Shown piece by piece: positions 9,007 through 17,548 of a stretch of 64,000 nt of DNA; the first letter of the stretch is position 1, and each line of letters opens with the position of its first letter. Both the position numbers and the translations under genes were made by a program. The notes beneath the pieces were generated by a model. The model searched no databases. It was given only the letters and a program-made list of their open reading frames with translations, and was not told the DNA's origin. The DNA comes from Sphingomonas sp. (GTDB taxonomy: Bacteria > Pseudomonadota > Alphaproteobacteria > Sphingomonadales > Sphingomonadaceae), in NCBI RefSeq assembly GCF_017745215.1, contig NZ_JAGHZV010000003.1:186001-250000 (forward strand). Direction: 5' to 3'.

Positions 9007-10473
9007 GTGACCGTGCCTCCCCTTTTCCGCATCGATCCGCGCGACGCCGTCGCGACTGCGCTCCGCGACCTCGAGGCCGGTGAGTCCGCGCTCGGCGTGA
9101 CGCTCGCCCAGCCGGTGCCCAAGGGGCACAAGGTGGCGCTGGTCACGCTCCAGCCCGGCGATCCGGTGCTCAAGTTCGGCTTCCCGATCGGCCGCGCCAC
9201 GCAGCCGATCACGCCCGGCGAGCATGTCCACACGCACAATGTCTCGACCGCGCTAGAGACCAGCGGCGCCTATGCCTACACCCCCATTCCCCTGCCCGCG
9301 CACGCCGAAAGCGCGGCGACCTTCGAGGGCTATCGCCGCTCCGACGGCCGGGTGGGGACGCGCAACGAGATCTGGATCCTACCCACCGTCGGCTGCGTTG
9401 CGCGCACCGCGCAGAAGCTCGCCGAGAAGGCGGCGCTGAAGCATGCCGGAAAGATCGACGGCGTCCATGCCTTCCCCCATCCCTTCGGCTGCTCGCAGCT
9501 CTCCGAAGACCTCGACGGCACACGCCGGATCATCGCCGCGCTGGCGAGCCATCCCAATGCCGGCGGCGTGCTGATCCTCGGCCTCGGCTGCGAGTCCAAC
9601 CAGACGAGCAAGCTGCTGCCCGATGTCGACCCGTCCGCCAACATCCGCACGCTCGGCGCGCAGATGGCGGGCGACGAGATCGAGGAAGGCCTGGCGCTGA
9701 TCGACGAGCTCGTCGAGGCCGCGGCGCGGGCGAAGCGCGAGGCGGTGCCGCTCTCCGAGCTGGTGCTCGGGGTGAAGTGCGGCGGGTCGGACGGCTTCTC
9801 GGGGCTCACTGCCAACCCGCTGGTCGGGCGGATGAGCGACCGGGTGACGGAAGCGGGCGGCACTGCGATCCTCACCGAGATCCCCGAGATCTTCGGCGCC
9901 GAGCAGCTGCTCATGGAGCGCGCGAGCGACGAAGGCGTGTTCGAGAGGATCGTCGCGCTGGTGAACGGCTTCAAGGCCTATTTCACCCGCCACGGCGAGC
10001 CGGTGTCGGAGAACCCCTCGCCCGGCAACATCGCCGGCGGGATCACCACGCTCGAGGAGAAATCGCTCGGCGCGGTGCAGAAGGCCGGCCATGCGATGGT
10101 GACCGATGTGCTCCGTTACGGCGATCGCGTGCGGACGCGCGGACTGGCGCTGCTCGAGGCGCCGGGGAACGACGCGGTCTCCTCGACCGCGCTGGCGGCG
10201 GCGGGGGCGACGGCGATCCTCTTTACCACCGGCCGCGGCACGCCGCTGGGCTTTCCGGTGCCGACGATCAAGATCGCCTCGAACAGCGACCTTGCCGCGC
10301 GCAAGCCCGGCTGGATCGACTTCGACGCCGGCCAGGTGCTCGACCAGGGCATGGAGGAGACCGCCGACGCGCTGCTGGCGAAGGTCTGCGCGGTGGCATC
10401 GGGCGAGGAAACCGCAGCGGAACGCAACGGTGAGCGCGAGATCGCGATCTGGAAGCGCGGAGTAACGCTCTGA
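9007..10473 (+). CDS. UxaA-family altronate/galactarate-type dehydratase
   Basis: A 488-residue protein with an N-terminal SAF domain (about residues 10-95, GEHVHTHN) and the altronate-dehydratase core: YRRSDGRVGTRNEIWILPTV, GCESNQTS, LGVKCGGSDGFSGLTANPL and FTTGRGTPLGFPVPTIK. Family members dehydrate C6 aldonates or aldarates using an Fe centre. No uronate genes (uxaB, uxaC) are near, and the gene closely follows lldD (8-nt gap), so its substrate may be a sugar acid fed into the rhamnose route; this is unproven. The start is a GTG at 9007 (alternative GTG at 9013), with no strong ribosome site. Confidence 0.83.
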   Translation: MTVPPLFRIDPRDAVATALRDLEAGESALGVTLAQPVPKGHKVALVTLQPGDPVLKFGFPIGRATQPITPGEHVHTHNVSTALETSGAYAYTPIPLPAHAESAATFEGYRRSDGRVGTRNEIWILPTVGCVARTAQKLAEKAALKHAGKIDGVHAFPHPFGCSQLSEDLDGTRRIIAALASHPNAGGVLILGLGCESNQTSKLLPDVDPSANIRTLGAQMAGDEIEEGLALIDELVEAAARAKREAVPLSELVLGVKCGGSDGFSGLTANPLVGRMSDRVTEAGGTAILTEIPEIFGAEQLLMERASDEGVFERIVALVNGFKAYFTRHGEPVSENPSPGNIAGGITTLEEKSLGAVQKAGHAMVTDVLRYGDRVRTRGLALLEAPGNDAVSSTALAAAGATAILFTTGRGTPLGFPVPTIKIASNSDLAARKPGWIDFDAGQVLDQGMEETADALLAKVCAVASGEETAAERNGEREIAIWKRGVTL

Positions 10474-10487
10474 GGCCTTCTCCTAAG

Positions 10488-10508
10488 CCTCTCCCCTTCA
10501 GGGAGAGG
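10488..10508. terminator. Hairpin downstream of the UxaA-type gene
   Basis: CCTCTCCC / GGGAGAGG forms an 8-bp stem with loop CTTCA 14 nt after the stop. No T-tract follows, so it may be a transcript-end stabiliser or a short dispersed repeat. The remaining ~245 bases before the next gene show nothing else recognisable. Confidence 0.4.
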
Positions 10509-10755
10509 TTCGAGTGGAGCATGTGGGTCTCACCGAGACCGATGCCTGTGCTCGCCGGACAGCTCCCATCCAACCCCGCATCAGGTAAACGGCGCCCCGC
10601 ACTGTTTGGGCCATGCCGGGGCATGGCAGACCTCATGAGCCTGCGAGGGATTCATAGCAACCTTGTGGGTCGATTGCGGCGGTGTCGGGGATTGGGCCGG
10701 GGACGCGGGTCTGTTAACCATATTCTCCCAAGGGGCGATTCGGGGGGACCGCAGC

Positions 10756-11805
10756 ATGATCGGGGTGTTGCTCGCAGCAGCCGTGAACGGCGCGTCCGGC
10801 GCCGCTGTGAACCCAAGCGGTCCGGGGCTTGCACCCGCGTCGCTGCCCGAGTGGCTCCAGGTCGTGATCGGCGTGGTCGCTGCGATCGGCGGCATTGCCG
10901 TGCTCGCCTGGATCGCCAACACCCTCGTCGAGCTCAAGGAGCACTTCCCCAAGCCCGAAGAGCGCGACGAGAAGGAATTCGCGCGGATGGTGTGCGAGCA
11001 GGTGTGGCGCCACACCGACACGCTCACCAACGTCTTCGCGCAGCGGCTGCGCAACCCGCCGGCCGACGTCGAGAACCTCCGCGTGCTGATCCGCCTGCTG
11101 CGCGAGGATCTGAGCGCGCCGCTCCACTTCGTCGAGCAGATGCGCAGCCACACGCCCGACCGCTGGCACCGCTATCCGCTGTTCACTGCCTTCACCAACT
11201 GGGCGAGCCAGATCGCCGCGACTGCGACGCAGCTGGCCGACATGTACCAGATGGCCGCCTCTCCGCTCGTCCGCGATCCGGCCGACAAGCGCCGCGACGA
11301 GTTGATCGTCCACCAGTTCCTGATCGACCGCGTCTTCCTCGACCGCCGCGTCGACACGATCCACGGCTATGCCTTCGACATCTGCGACGCGGCCAAGAAG
11401 ATGCTCGCGAGGAAGAAGCGGCGCAAGGGCTTCGGCCTGGGCGACGACGAGGATGGGGACGAGCATGACCATGCCGATTGCCCCTGCTGCCGCCGCTCGG
11501 ATCGGCACGTGCGCACGCCGCGCGATCCCTTCGCAACGGTAAACGTGCCCCCGGCACCGCCCGCACCTGCCCCTGCGCCCAAGCCGTCGCCTGCTCCGGC
11601 GACTCCGACCTATGTCGCGCTCTGCTGCCCGGCGCCCTCGCCCTGCCATTGCTCGCGCGGCTGCAGCTGCGGCTGCCAGTGCGGGACAGCGCATGCGATC
11701 CCGGGCGTGCATGTGATCCCGGGCGCCTCGACCACGCAGCCGGTCGCGCTGGTGCCGCTCGCGGCGCCGCCATCCGCGGCCGATCCGCCCAGGCCGGCAA
11801 GCTGA
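10756..11805 (+). CDS. Membrane-anchored protein with Cys-rich C-terminus, unknown function
   Basis: A 349-residue protein not recognised as a named family. A single membrane helix lies near residues 27-50, followed by a soluble, mostly helical and charged region. An Asp/His patch (DDEDGDEHDHADCPCC) comes next, then a Pro/Ala linker and a short cysteine cluster (CHCSRGCSCGCQCG). The last two look suited to metal binding. The ATG at 10756 follows GGGGGA at good spacing and is preferred to longer readings. The gene stands alone between the rhamnose locus and the carbonic-anhydrase-like gene. Confidence 0.72.
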   Translation: MIGVLLAAAVNGASGAAVNPSGPGLAPASLPEWLQVVIGVVAAIGGIAVLAWIANTLVELKEHFPKPEERDEKEFARMVCEQVWRHTDTLTNVFAQRLRNPPADVENLRVLIRLLREDLSAPLHFVEQMRSHTPDRWHRYPLFTAFTNWASQIAATATQLADMYQMAASPLVRDPADKRRDELIVHQFLIDRVFLDRRVDTIHGYAFDICDAAKKMLARKKRRKGFGLGDDEDGDEHDHADCPCCRRSDRHVRTPRDPFATVNVPPAPPAPAPAPKPSPAPATPTYVALCCPAPSPCHCSRGCSCGCQCGTAHAIPGVHVIPGASTTQPVALVPLAAPPSAADPPRPAS

Positions 11806-11925
11806 ACCGCGCGCTGGATGCGGTGAACCGACGCAAAATACGGGGAACTATGGTGCGTTGCGGAATTGAAGCGTTAACCCGTCCCCGCTAGCTTCGGCGC
11901 GAACCACCGGGGTGGGTGATTTTCG

Positions 11926-12153
11926 ATGACCAACGTGATCGTGTTCCTTTACGCCATGCTCGCGAGCTTCGTGACGCTCTCGCTGCACCGCAACCGCCAG
12001 CTTGGCCGTCCGAGCAGCGAGATGCTGACAATGGCCGGCTGGGGGCTGTTCTCGCTGTCGACCACGCTCGCGGTGCTGCTCGCCGGCGTCGCGATTGCGT
12101 TGGGGCTGGGCTTCAACCTCGCCAACGCCGGGCTGGCCCTGCCGCCGGTGTAA
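11926..12153 (+). CDS. Small membrane protein, hypothetical
   Basis: A 75-residue protein with two predicted membrane helices (about residues 3-20 and 36-62) joined by a short basic loop, HRNRQLGRPSS. No family recognised. The stop lies 16 nt before the ATG of the gamma-carbonic-anhydrase-like gene, so they may be co-transcribed. The hydrophobic pattern and the normal spacing after an upstream GGGGTGGGTG support a real gene. Confidence 0.62.
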   Translation: MTNVIVFLYAMLASFVTLSLHRNRQLGRPSSEMLTMAGWGLFSLSTTLAVLLAGVAIALGLGFNLANAGLALPPV

Positions 12154-12169
12154 GGCTAGTGAGCGGCCT

Positions 12170-12694
12170 ATGCCGCTCTACGCCATCGGCGGACAATCGC
12201 CGACCATCGCTCCTGACGTCTGGATCGCGCCGAGTGCCGACGTGATTGGCGACGCGCATCTCGCTGCGCTCGCCAGCGTCTGGTTCGGCGCCGTGATCCG
12301 CGCGGACAACACCCCGATCCTCATCGGCGCGCGCACCAACATCCAGGAAGGCGCGATGCTCCACTCGGACCCCGGCGCGCCGCTGACGATCGGCGAGGAC
12401 GTGACCGTGGGACACCAAGCGATCCTCCACGGCTGCACGATCGGCAGCCGCACGCTGATCGGCATGGGCGCGACGATCCTCAACCGCGCGGTGATCGGCG
12501 AGGATTGCCTGGTCGGCGCCGGTGCGCTGGTGACCGAGGGCAAGCAATTCCCCGCCGGCCACCTCATCGTCGGCGCCCCAGCCCGCGCCGTCCGCCCGCT
12601 CGACGACGCTGCCAAGGCGATGCTCAAGGCGAGCGCGGCGCTCTACGCGGCGAAGCAGCGGGAATATTCCGTGGGGCTGACGCGCGTCGGCTGA
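12170..12694 (+). CDS. Gamma-carbonic-anhydrase-like hexapeptide-repeat protein (YrdA/PaaY family)
   Basis: A 174-residue left-handed beta-helix protein with the imperfect hexapeptide pattern typical of LbH folds. Probable Zn ligands lie in MLHSD and VGHQAILHGC, giving the three His of the gamma-CA site. IGMGATILN and VGAGALVTEGK are typical of the YrdA/CaiE/PaaY group. Such proteins are soluble trimers; some have carbonic anhydrase or thioesterase activity. The real role here is not predictable. The ATG at 12170 gives the standard N-terminus. Confidence 0.88.
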   Translation: MPLYAIGGQSPTIAPDVWIAPSADVIGDAHLAALASVWFGAVIRADNTPILIGARTNIQEGAMLHSDPGAPLTIGEDVTVGHQAILHGCTIGSRTLIGMGATILNRAVIGEDCLVGAGALVTEGKQFPAGHLIVGAPARAVRPLDDAAKAMLKASAALYAAKQREYSVGLTRVG

Positions 12695-12755
12695 CCGAAA
12701 ACTCGTTTGACTCGGCCCCCCGCGCAAGCTCTCCTGCCGCACGGGGGAGAGCAGC

Positions 12756-13340
12756 ATGACGCATGATGCGGACCTGTTCCAATATCTGAGCGCGTTCATC
12801 ACGATCGTGCTCGCGCTGGCGCTCGGCGACATGATCCAGAGCCTGCACCGGCTGCTCCGCGCGCGCGATCGGGTGCGCTGGCATCTCCTGCCGCTCGCCG
12901 CAGTGCTGTTCGTGTTCATGAGCCTGCTCTCCGAATTCTTCACGCTGTGGCGCGATTCGGCGATCACGGCGATCAGCTTCTATGGCCTGATCGGCCTGCT
13001 GGTCTGTCCGACGCTGATCGCGATCGCCGCGCTAGCGGTGCTGCCCGACGACGTCCCGGCGGGCGACGTCGATCTCCACGACTTCTATTTCGCCAACCAC
13101 CGCTACCTCTACACGCTGCTCGCGCTCGCCTTCATCGGCGACGTCGCGCGGACGCTGATGGTGCCGGCGAACTGGGAGCGCCTGGGCTTCTTCGCCTTCA
13201 TCTATACCCTCGCGATCGGCGCGACGCTCGCGCTGGCGATCTGGCGGCGCCCTGCCCTCCACTATGCCGGGCTCGCGCTGCTCTTCGCGGTCGCCAACTT
13301 CGGCTATTCCTATTGGGTGATCCGAGCCCCGGCAGGGTGA
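12756..13340 (+). CDS. Multi-pass membrane protein, hypothetical
   Basis: A 194-residue protein with about six hydrophobic segments, alternating with short polar loops such as HRLLRARDRVRWH and DLHDFYFANHRYLY. I do not recognise the family. The ATG follows GGGGGAGAGCAGC at good spacing. It is on the same strand as its neighbours but separated by 60 nt upstream and 48 nt downstream, so co-transcription is possible but not shown. Confidence 0.68.
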   Translation: MTHDADLFQYLSAFITIVLALALGDMIQSLHRLLRARDRVRWHLLPLAAVLFVFMSLLSEFFTLWRDSAITAISFYGLIGLLVCPTLIAIAALAVLPDDVPAGDVDLHDFYFANHRYLYTLLALAFIGDVARTLMVPANWERLGFFAFIYTLAIGATLALAIWRRPALHYAGLALLFAVANFGYSYWVIRAPAG

Positions 13341-13388
13341 CGTTGCGTCAACTGGACAGCCAACCCCGTGGCGCTAAGAAACGCGTCC

Positions 13389-14336
13389 ATGGCCCTGCCT
13401 CCGCTCTTCGATCGCCTGCGGCTTCCCGTCATCGGCTCGCCGCTGTTCATCATCTCGGTGCCCGACCTCGTCATCGCGCAGTGCAAGGCGGGGATCGTCG
13501 GCTCCTTCCCGGCGCTCAACGCGCGGCCCGACACGATGCTCGACGAATGGCTCCACCGCGTGACCGAGGAGCTCGCCGCCTGGGACCGCGACCATCCCGA
13601 CACGCCCTCGGCACCGTTCGCGGTCAACCAGATCGTCCACCGCTCGAACGTGCGGCTCGAGCATGACGTCCAGGTCTGCGGCAAGTGGAAGGTGCCGATC
13701 GTCATCACCTCGCTCGGCGCCCGGCCCGAGCTCAACGACGCGGTGCACGGCTGGGGCGGGATCACGCTCCACGACGTGATCGACGACCGCTTCGCGCACA
13801 AGGCCGTCGAGAAGGGCGCCGACGGGCTGATCCTCGTCGCCACGGGCGCGGGCGGACATGCCGGGCGGCTCAACCCGATCCCCTTTGTGCAGGAAGTCCG
13901 CGGCTGGTTCGACGGGCCGCTGATCCTCTCGGGCGCGATCGCCACCGGCCGCGCGGTCCTCGCGGCGCAGGTGCTCGGTGCCGACCTCGCCTATATCGGC
14001 TCGCCCTTCATCGCGACCGCCGAGGCCAATGCGGTCGACGCCTACAAGCAGGGCATCGTCGAGGGGCGCGCGGCGGACATCGTCTATTCGAGCCTCTTCA
14101 CCGGCGTGCACGGCAACTACCTGCGCCAGTCGATCGTCAACGCCGGGCTCGACCCCGACAACCTCCCCGAGAGCGATCCCAGCGCGATGAACTTCGGCGG
14201 CGCCAAGGCGTGGAAGGACATCTGGGGATCGGGCCAGGGCATCGGCGCGGTGACCGAGGTGCAGGCGGCGGGAGACTATGTCGCGCGGCTCGCGGAGGAA
14301 TATGCCGCGGCCAAGGCGGCGATGCGGGCACTTTAG
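13389..14336 (+). CDS. Nitronate monooxygenase (2-nitropropane dioxygenase family)
   Basis: A 315-residue FMN-binding TIM-barrel protein. LPVIGSPLFIIS begins the barrel. GADGLILVATGAGGHAGRLN, LSGAIATGRAVLAAQVLGAD and YIGSPFIAT mark the phosphate and flavin contacts of the nitronate monooxygenase family. These enzymes oxidise alkyl nitronates such as propionate-3-nitronate and are usually single genes. The second in-frame ATG was chosen because upstream residues lie outside the family's normal N-terminus. Separated by 450 bp of repeats from the convergent rcdA. Confidence 0.88.
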   Translation: MALPPLFDRLRLPVIGSPLFIISVPDLVIAQCKAGIVGSFPALNARPDTMLDEWLHRVTEELAAWDRDHPDTPSAPFAVNQIVHRSNVRLEHDVQVCGKWKVPIVITSLGARPELNDAVHGWGGITLHDVIDDRFAHKAVEKGADGLILVATGAGGHAGRLNPIPFVQEVRGWFDGPLILSGAIATGRAVLAAQVLGADLAYIGSPFIATAEANAVDAYKQGIVEGRAADIVYSSLFTGVHGNYLRQSIVNAGLDPDNLPESDPSAMNFGGAKAWKDIWGSGQGIGAVTEVQAAGDYVARLAEEYAAAKAAMRAL

Positions 14337-14553
14337 GCCGATTCCTCCCTCCGGCGTTCGAGCCGAGTCGGGACCCGAAAAGTCACAAGAGTCACGACCC
14401 GTCGCGGCGATTTGGGCGTCTGGATGCCGACGCATTCAAAGAGCGGCCGGGCGATCCCGTGTCGCCAAGGGGAGCAGGCGCAATCCTACATTGCAAGGGA
14501 ATGGCCACGCCGTGTCGACATTGGGTTTGGGGTCGCCTTGACCGTGAAGATTC

Positions 14554-14586
14554 GTCACTCTGAACTTGCGCGTGTCATCGATCGCG
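14554..14586 (+). repeat. Copy of a second intergenic repeat (33 nt shared with 21849-21881)
   Basis: GTCACTCTGAACTTG followed by CGCGTGTCATCGATCGCG matches 30 of 33 positions at 21849-21881. In both places it lies 25-45 nt before an 82-bp repeat of the same orientation, in a convergent intergenic gap. Nothing else recognisable was seen in 14337-14786. Confidence 0.75.
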
Positions 14587-14629
14587 CCCCTTGAAGCAGG
14601 TTGGGAGGGGGACGCCGCCTCTCTTAAAT

Positions 14630-14711
14630 CGTCATCCCGGCGAAAGCCGGTACCCAGGGCCACAAGCGATGTCCTCTGTAGCCCTGGGTCCCGGCTTTCG
14701 CCGGGATGACG
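14630..14711. repeat. 82-bp dispersed palindromic repeat (orientation B)
   Basis: Arms CGTCATCCCGGCGAAAGCC and GGCTTTCGCCGGGATGACG flank a core that is the reverse complement of the orientation-A core. It lies between the convergent nitronate monooxygenase and rcdA genes. Confidence 0.93.
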
Positions 14712-14786
14712 ACTGTAGGCGTGCCGAAACCCCTGGCGGCCTGATTTGGGGCATCCGCTCGACAAATCGCCAAATGTCGATCCGCG

Positions 14787-15242
14787 CTAGAGCGACGCCG
14801 CCAGCCGGTCGAACATGTTGCGCGCGGGGCTGATCGCCACGGGGCCGTCGAGCGAAGTGTCGAGGCGCGACACGCGGCGATAGAGCTCGACGCTCGAGCG
14901 CATGATCGCCGCAGCCTGCGAGGGGAGCGAGGCGAAGACCTCGTCCTCGGTCTCGGGCGCCTCGCCCAGCCGGCGCGACGGGCGCAATGCCTCGCCGTAA
15001 CTGAGCTCGCCGGCATCGACCGCGCGCTGGGTAAGCAGCCAGGCGATGATGTGCATCAGCCGCGTCGTCACCTTGAGCGACTCGCACGAGAAAGTGACGC
15101 GGTGGAGCGCCCCCAGCGAATCCCGCTCCTCGCGGCCCAGCTCGTCGAAATAGGCGCGCGCCTCGTCGGCCAGCAGCATCGCCTCGACATAGAGCGAGTC
15201 GACGAGCCTCCGATGGATCCGGGCGGTTGCTGGTTCCCACAT
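14787..15242 (-). CDS. rcdA: DUF1465/RcdA family protein
   Basis: A 151-residue all-helical protein of the DUF1465 family, whose Caulobacter member RcdA is an adaptor that helps ClpXP degrade CtrA at the cell pole. Recognisable segments include LYVEAMLLADEARAYFDE, MHIIAWLLTQRAVDAGE and RNMFDRLAASL at the C-terminus. Length and the neighbouring DUF465 gene match the usual sphingomonad arrangement. A role in cell-cycle proteolysis is by homology. The symbol follows the Caulobacter name; direct function in this organism is inferred. Confidence 0.85.
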   Translation of the reverse strand: MWEPATARIHRRLVDSLYVEAMLLADEARAYFDELGREERDSLGALHRVTFSCESLKVTTRLMHIIAWLLTQRAVDAGELSYGEALRPSRRLGEAPETEDEVFASLPSQAAAIMRSSVELYRRVSRLDTSLDGPVAISPARNMFDRLAASL

Positions 15243-15350
15243 GACTTCGTCACGATGTCACAGCGGCTTGGGCGGCGGAATGGCAATAATCGGGCGCGAT
15301 CCGTCCCGTTTCGGATCGGCTGGCGCGCGCGTTAACCCTCTTGGGCGGAT

Positions 15351-15548
15351 TCAGGCGATGATGTCGGGGATCAGCTGGTCCTCGAGCAGCGAAATCTCGT
15401 CGCGCAGCTTGAGCTTGCGCTTCTTGAGCCGCGCGGCCTGGAGCTGGTCGGCTACGCCGGTGGAGAGCAGTGCCATGATCGCGGCGTCGAGGTCGCGGTG
15501 CTCGGTGCGCAACAGCTCGAGGCGCCGCTGGATCTCGCTGTCATCCAT
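15351..15548 (-). CDS. DUF465 (YdcH-like) small coiled-coil protein
   Basis: A 65-residue helical hairpin protein. LRTEHRDLDAAIMAL and the basic turn RLKKRKLKLRDEISLLEDQL are the DUF465 signature: acidic-His helix, then a KKRKLKLKDEI helix. Function is unknown across the family. It lies upstream of rcdA on the same strand (108-nt gap) and divergent from a second DUF465 gene at 15719. Confidence 0.88.
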   Translation of the reverse strand: MDDSEIQRRLELLRTEHRDLDAAIMALLSTGVADQLQAARLKKRKLKLRDEISLLEDQLIPDIIA

Positions 15549-15718
15549 CAGTCCGCCTCGCCGCCCATATACCGTTTCTGCACCAACCCGGGCGCAGGCT
15601 CAACGGGCCATCGCGGCTTTTTGACGGCCCGCCGAATGGGGCGAAGGAAGCAGGCGACAAAGGCCGCGAATGGTGTTCTACTTGCTCCCCCCAGCGAGCC
15701 CAAAGGAGGTACGCTTCC

Positions 15719-15874
15719 ATGCAAGACGCGCATATGTCGGCACTTTCGGCCAAGCATGCCGTGCTCGACCAGCGGATCAACGCCGAGTCGCAGCGCCCGC
15801 ATCCGGACCAGATCCTGCTTGCCGAACTGAAGAAGCAAAAGCTGCGCGTGAAAGAAGCGATGGTGCTCGGCTAG
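15719..15874 (+). CDS. Second DUF465-like mini-protein (51 aa)
   Basis: A very short gene. The ATG follows AAAGGAGGT, an almost perfect ribosome binding site, nine bases upstream. The protein has the DUF465 pattern in reduced form: LSAKHAVLDQRINAES, then LLAELKKQKLRVKEAM, ending in VLG. Probably a small helical hairpin like its divergent neighbour at 15351-15548. Function unknown; the family resemblance and strong ribosome site together make it a convincing gene. Confidence 0.85.
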   Translation: MQDAHMSALSAKHAVLDQRINAESQRPHPDQILLAELKKQKLRVKEAMVLG

Positions 15875-16072
15875 ACCGCGCACCGGGTTGATCCTCGGGG
15901 CGCGCGCGTATCTCGCGCCCCTCCGGCCTCCGACCGACCTGGAGCCGACTCCGGGCCCTGGGATGAGGCAAGCCAAAGCTGGGTCGCCTTTCGACGGCCG
16001 CGATGATGGGTTGCAAGCTCAGGCGCTCAGGCCGAATGGCGCGGGTTTGGCTTTCGATACGCTCCAACCACC

Positions 16073-16154
16073 CTCATCCTGGCGGAAGCCGGGACCCAGG
16101 GGCCAAGCAGGACGTCGCTCGCGGCCCTGGGTCCCGGCTTCCGCCGGGATGACG
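16073..16154. repeat. 82-bp dispersed palindromic repeat (orientation A, substituted arms)
   Basis: The arms carry compensated or near-compensated changes (CATCCTGGCGGAAGCCGGG against CCCGGCTTCCGCCGGGATG); the core reads GACGTCGCTCGCGG. It lies between the convergent DUF465 mini-gene and the PilZ gene; the rest of 15875-16173 shows nothing recognisable. Confidence 0.9.
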
Positions 16155-16173
16155 ATTGTGGGGTTGGCCCCCC

Positions 16174-16566
16174 TCAGCGGCGCGTGAAGATCGGCTTGAC
16201 GAAGCTCGGGGTGTGCTGGCCCTTGCCCACCGGCTTGCGCGCGAGCATCGGGTCGATCGCGCGGTCGAAGGCGACGCCGACGCGGCCCTCGGCGCACCAG
16301 GCGATCCGCCCGGAGACCCAGCCCACGCCGCGCACTTCGATCTCGACCGGCGTGTCCTGCTCGATCGGCTGCGGCACTTCGGCCATTAGCCCGCCCGCCG
16401 ACAGGTTGCGCACGCGCACCTGGAGCTCGGGCTTGTCCGCCATGCGAAACTGCGCGGTCAGCATCAGGCTGTCGCGCGAGTTGGTACGCTGGCCGGAGAA
16501 ATCGGCGGCGGAAAGCGCATTGAGAGGGTCTTGCGGAAACTGGTCCATCAAACTGCTCGGACGCAT
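16174..16566 (-). CDS. PilZ-domain protein, probable c-di-GMP receptor
   Basis: A 130-residue protein consisting almost entirely of one PilZ domain. The two ligand motifs are visible: RTNSR (RxxxR) near residue 27 and NLSAGG (N/DxSxxG) near residue 55. This suggests cyclic-di-GMP binding is retained. The final strand reads GRIAWCAEGRVGVAFD. Stand-alone PilZ proteins act as c-di-GMP adaptors; the partner is unknown. An alternative ATG lies six codons in; neither has a strong ribosome site. Convergent with the DUF465 mini-gene. Confidence 0.87.
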   Translation of the reverse strand: MRPSSLMDQFPQDPLNALSAADFSGQRTNSRDSLMLTAQFRMADKPELQVRVRNLSAGGLMAEVPQPIEQDTPVEIEVRGVGWVSGRIAWCAEGRVGVAFDRAIDPMLARKPVGKGQHTPSFVKPIFTRR

Positions 16567-16651
16567 GAGGGCATGGCCCGAGCATTAGCCCCGCAACCTA
16601 TCGAAAGCGTTAACCGGCCACAGGGATTCCCCCTAGCCGGCACCCGCCTTC

Positions 16652-17119
16652 TCACTCGTCGCGCGAGACCTTTTCCTGACGCTCGTGGCGCTCCTGCGCC
16701 TCGACCGTCATCGTCGCGATCGGCCGCGCCTCGAGCCGGCCGAGGCTGATCGGCTCGCCGGTCACTTCGCAATAGCCGTACTCGCCTTCCTCGATCCGGC
16801 GCAGCGCCGAGTCGATCTTCGAGATCAGCTTGCGCTGGCGATCGCGCGTGCGCAGCTCGATCGACCAGTCTGTCTCGCTCGACGCCCGGTCGGTCAGGTC
16901 GGCCTCGCGCAGCGACTCGCTCTGCAGCTGAGTCAGCGTGCCGGCAGCCTCGCGATGGATCGCATCCTTCCAGGCGAGCAGCTTCTCACGGAAATATTGC
17001 AGCTGACGCGGGTTCATGAACGGCTCGTCCGCACTCGGGCGGTAGCCATCGTCCCCGTCATTCGCCGCCGGAGGGAACCCTTTGTCCGGGTCTCCGACTC
17101 GATCAAAAACCGAAGCCAT
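16652..17119 (-). CDS. dksA: RNA polymerase-binding protein DksA (alphaproteobacterial, single-Cys finger)
   Basis: A 155-residue DksA/TraR-family protein: an acidic coiled coil (REKLLAWKDAIHREAAGT, TDRASSETDWSIELRTRDR), then the globular finger YGYCEVTGEPISLGRLEARP and a C-terminal helix VEAQERHE. DksA binds the RNA polymerase secondary channel and works with ppGpp. The C4 zinc site of E. coli DksA is reduced to one Cys, as I recall for other alphaproteobacterial homologues. The ATG at 17119 with upstream GGAGAG is preferred to a GTG five codons earlier. Confidence 0.9.
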   Translation of the reverse strand: MASVFDRVGDPDKGFPPAANDGDDGYRPSADEPFMNPRQLQYFREKLLAWKDAIHREAAGTLTQLQSESLREADLTDRASSETDWSIELRTRDRQRKLISKIDSALRRIEEGEYGYCEVTGEPISLGRLEARPIATMTVEAQERHERQEKVSRDE

Positions 17120-17548
17120 CCCCACTCTCCACACCGGTCGTCCGGTAGCGAAAGCCGCCAGAGACCGCCCTTTGCCCGAGGGCCCTATACTTGCGCAAAG
17201 GGCAGTTCACAAGCCGATGAATCAAATCATGTTGCACGGCAATGTCCCATAATTGCGGGGAAATTGCGCTAGGCTGAACCGACCGGCTGGTGACGCCTGC
17301 GAAATCAAGCAACTATTAACCACAGTCGTTATCAATAATTAATCGAAACGCTCACGAAATCGTACCGCGTCGACACATTAACCAAAGAGCCTTTGCCGTT
17401 CATCGCAAAAATCCTCGATTGAAACGGTAAACAGTGGTTAACGAACTTGCGCTTAATAGTTTGTTTTGCACTCTTGCCGCATTGAAGGCGTGAAGGCTGC
17501 TGACGTTCCGTCGGGGAGCGCACGCCGGCAGAGGAAGAGTGGGACATC
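17120..17548. other. AT-richer intergenic region between divergent dksA and a secreted protein gene
   Basis: About 430 bases without a convincing gene. It is much richer in A and T than the rest of the window, especially 17310-17470 (for example TCGTTATCAATAATTAATCG), as expected for regulatory DNA serving both divergent neighbours. No clear operator palindrome or riboswitch-like structure was recognised. Confidence 0.5.
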
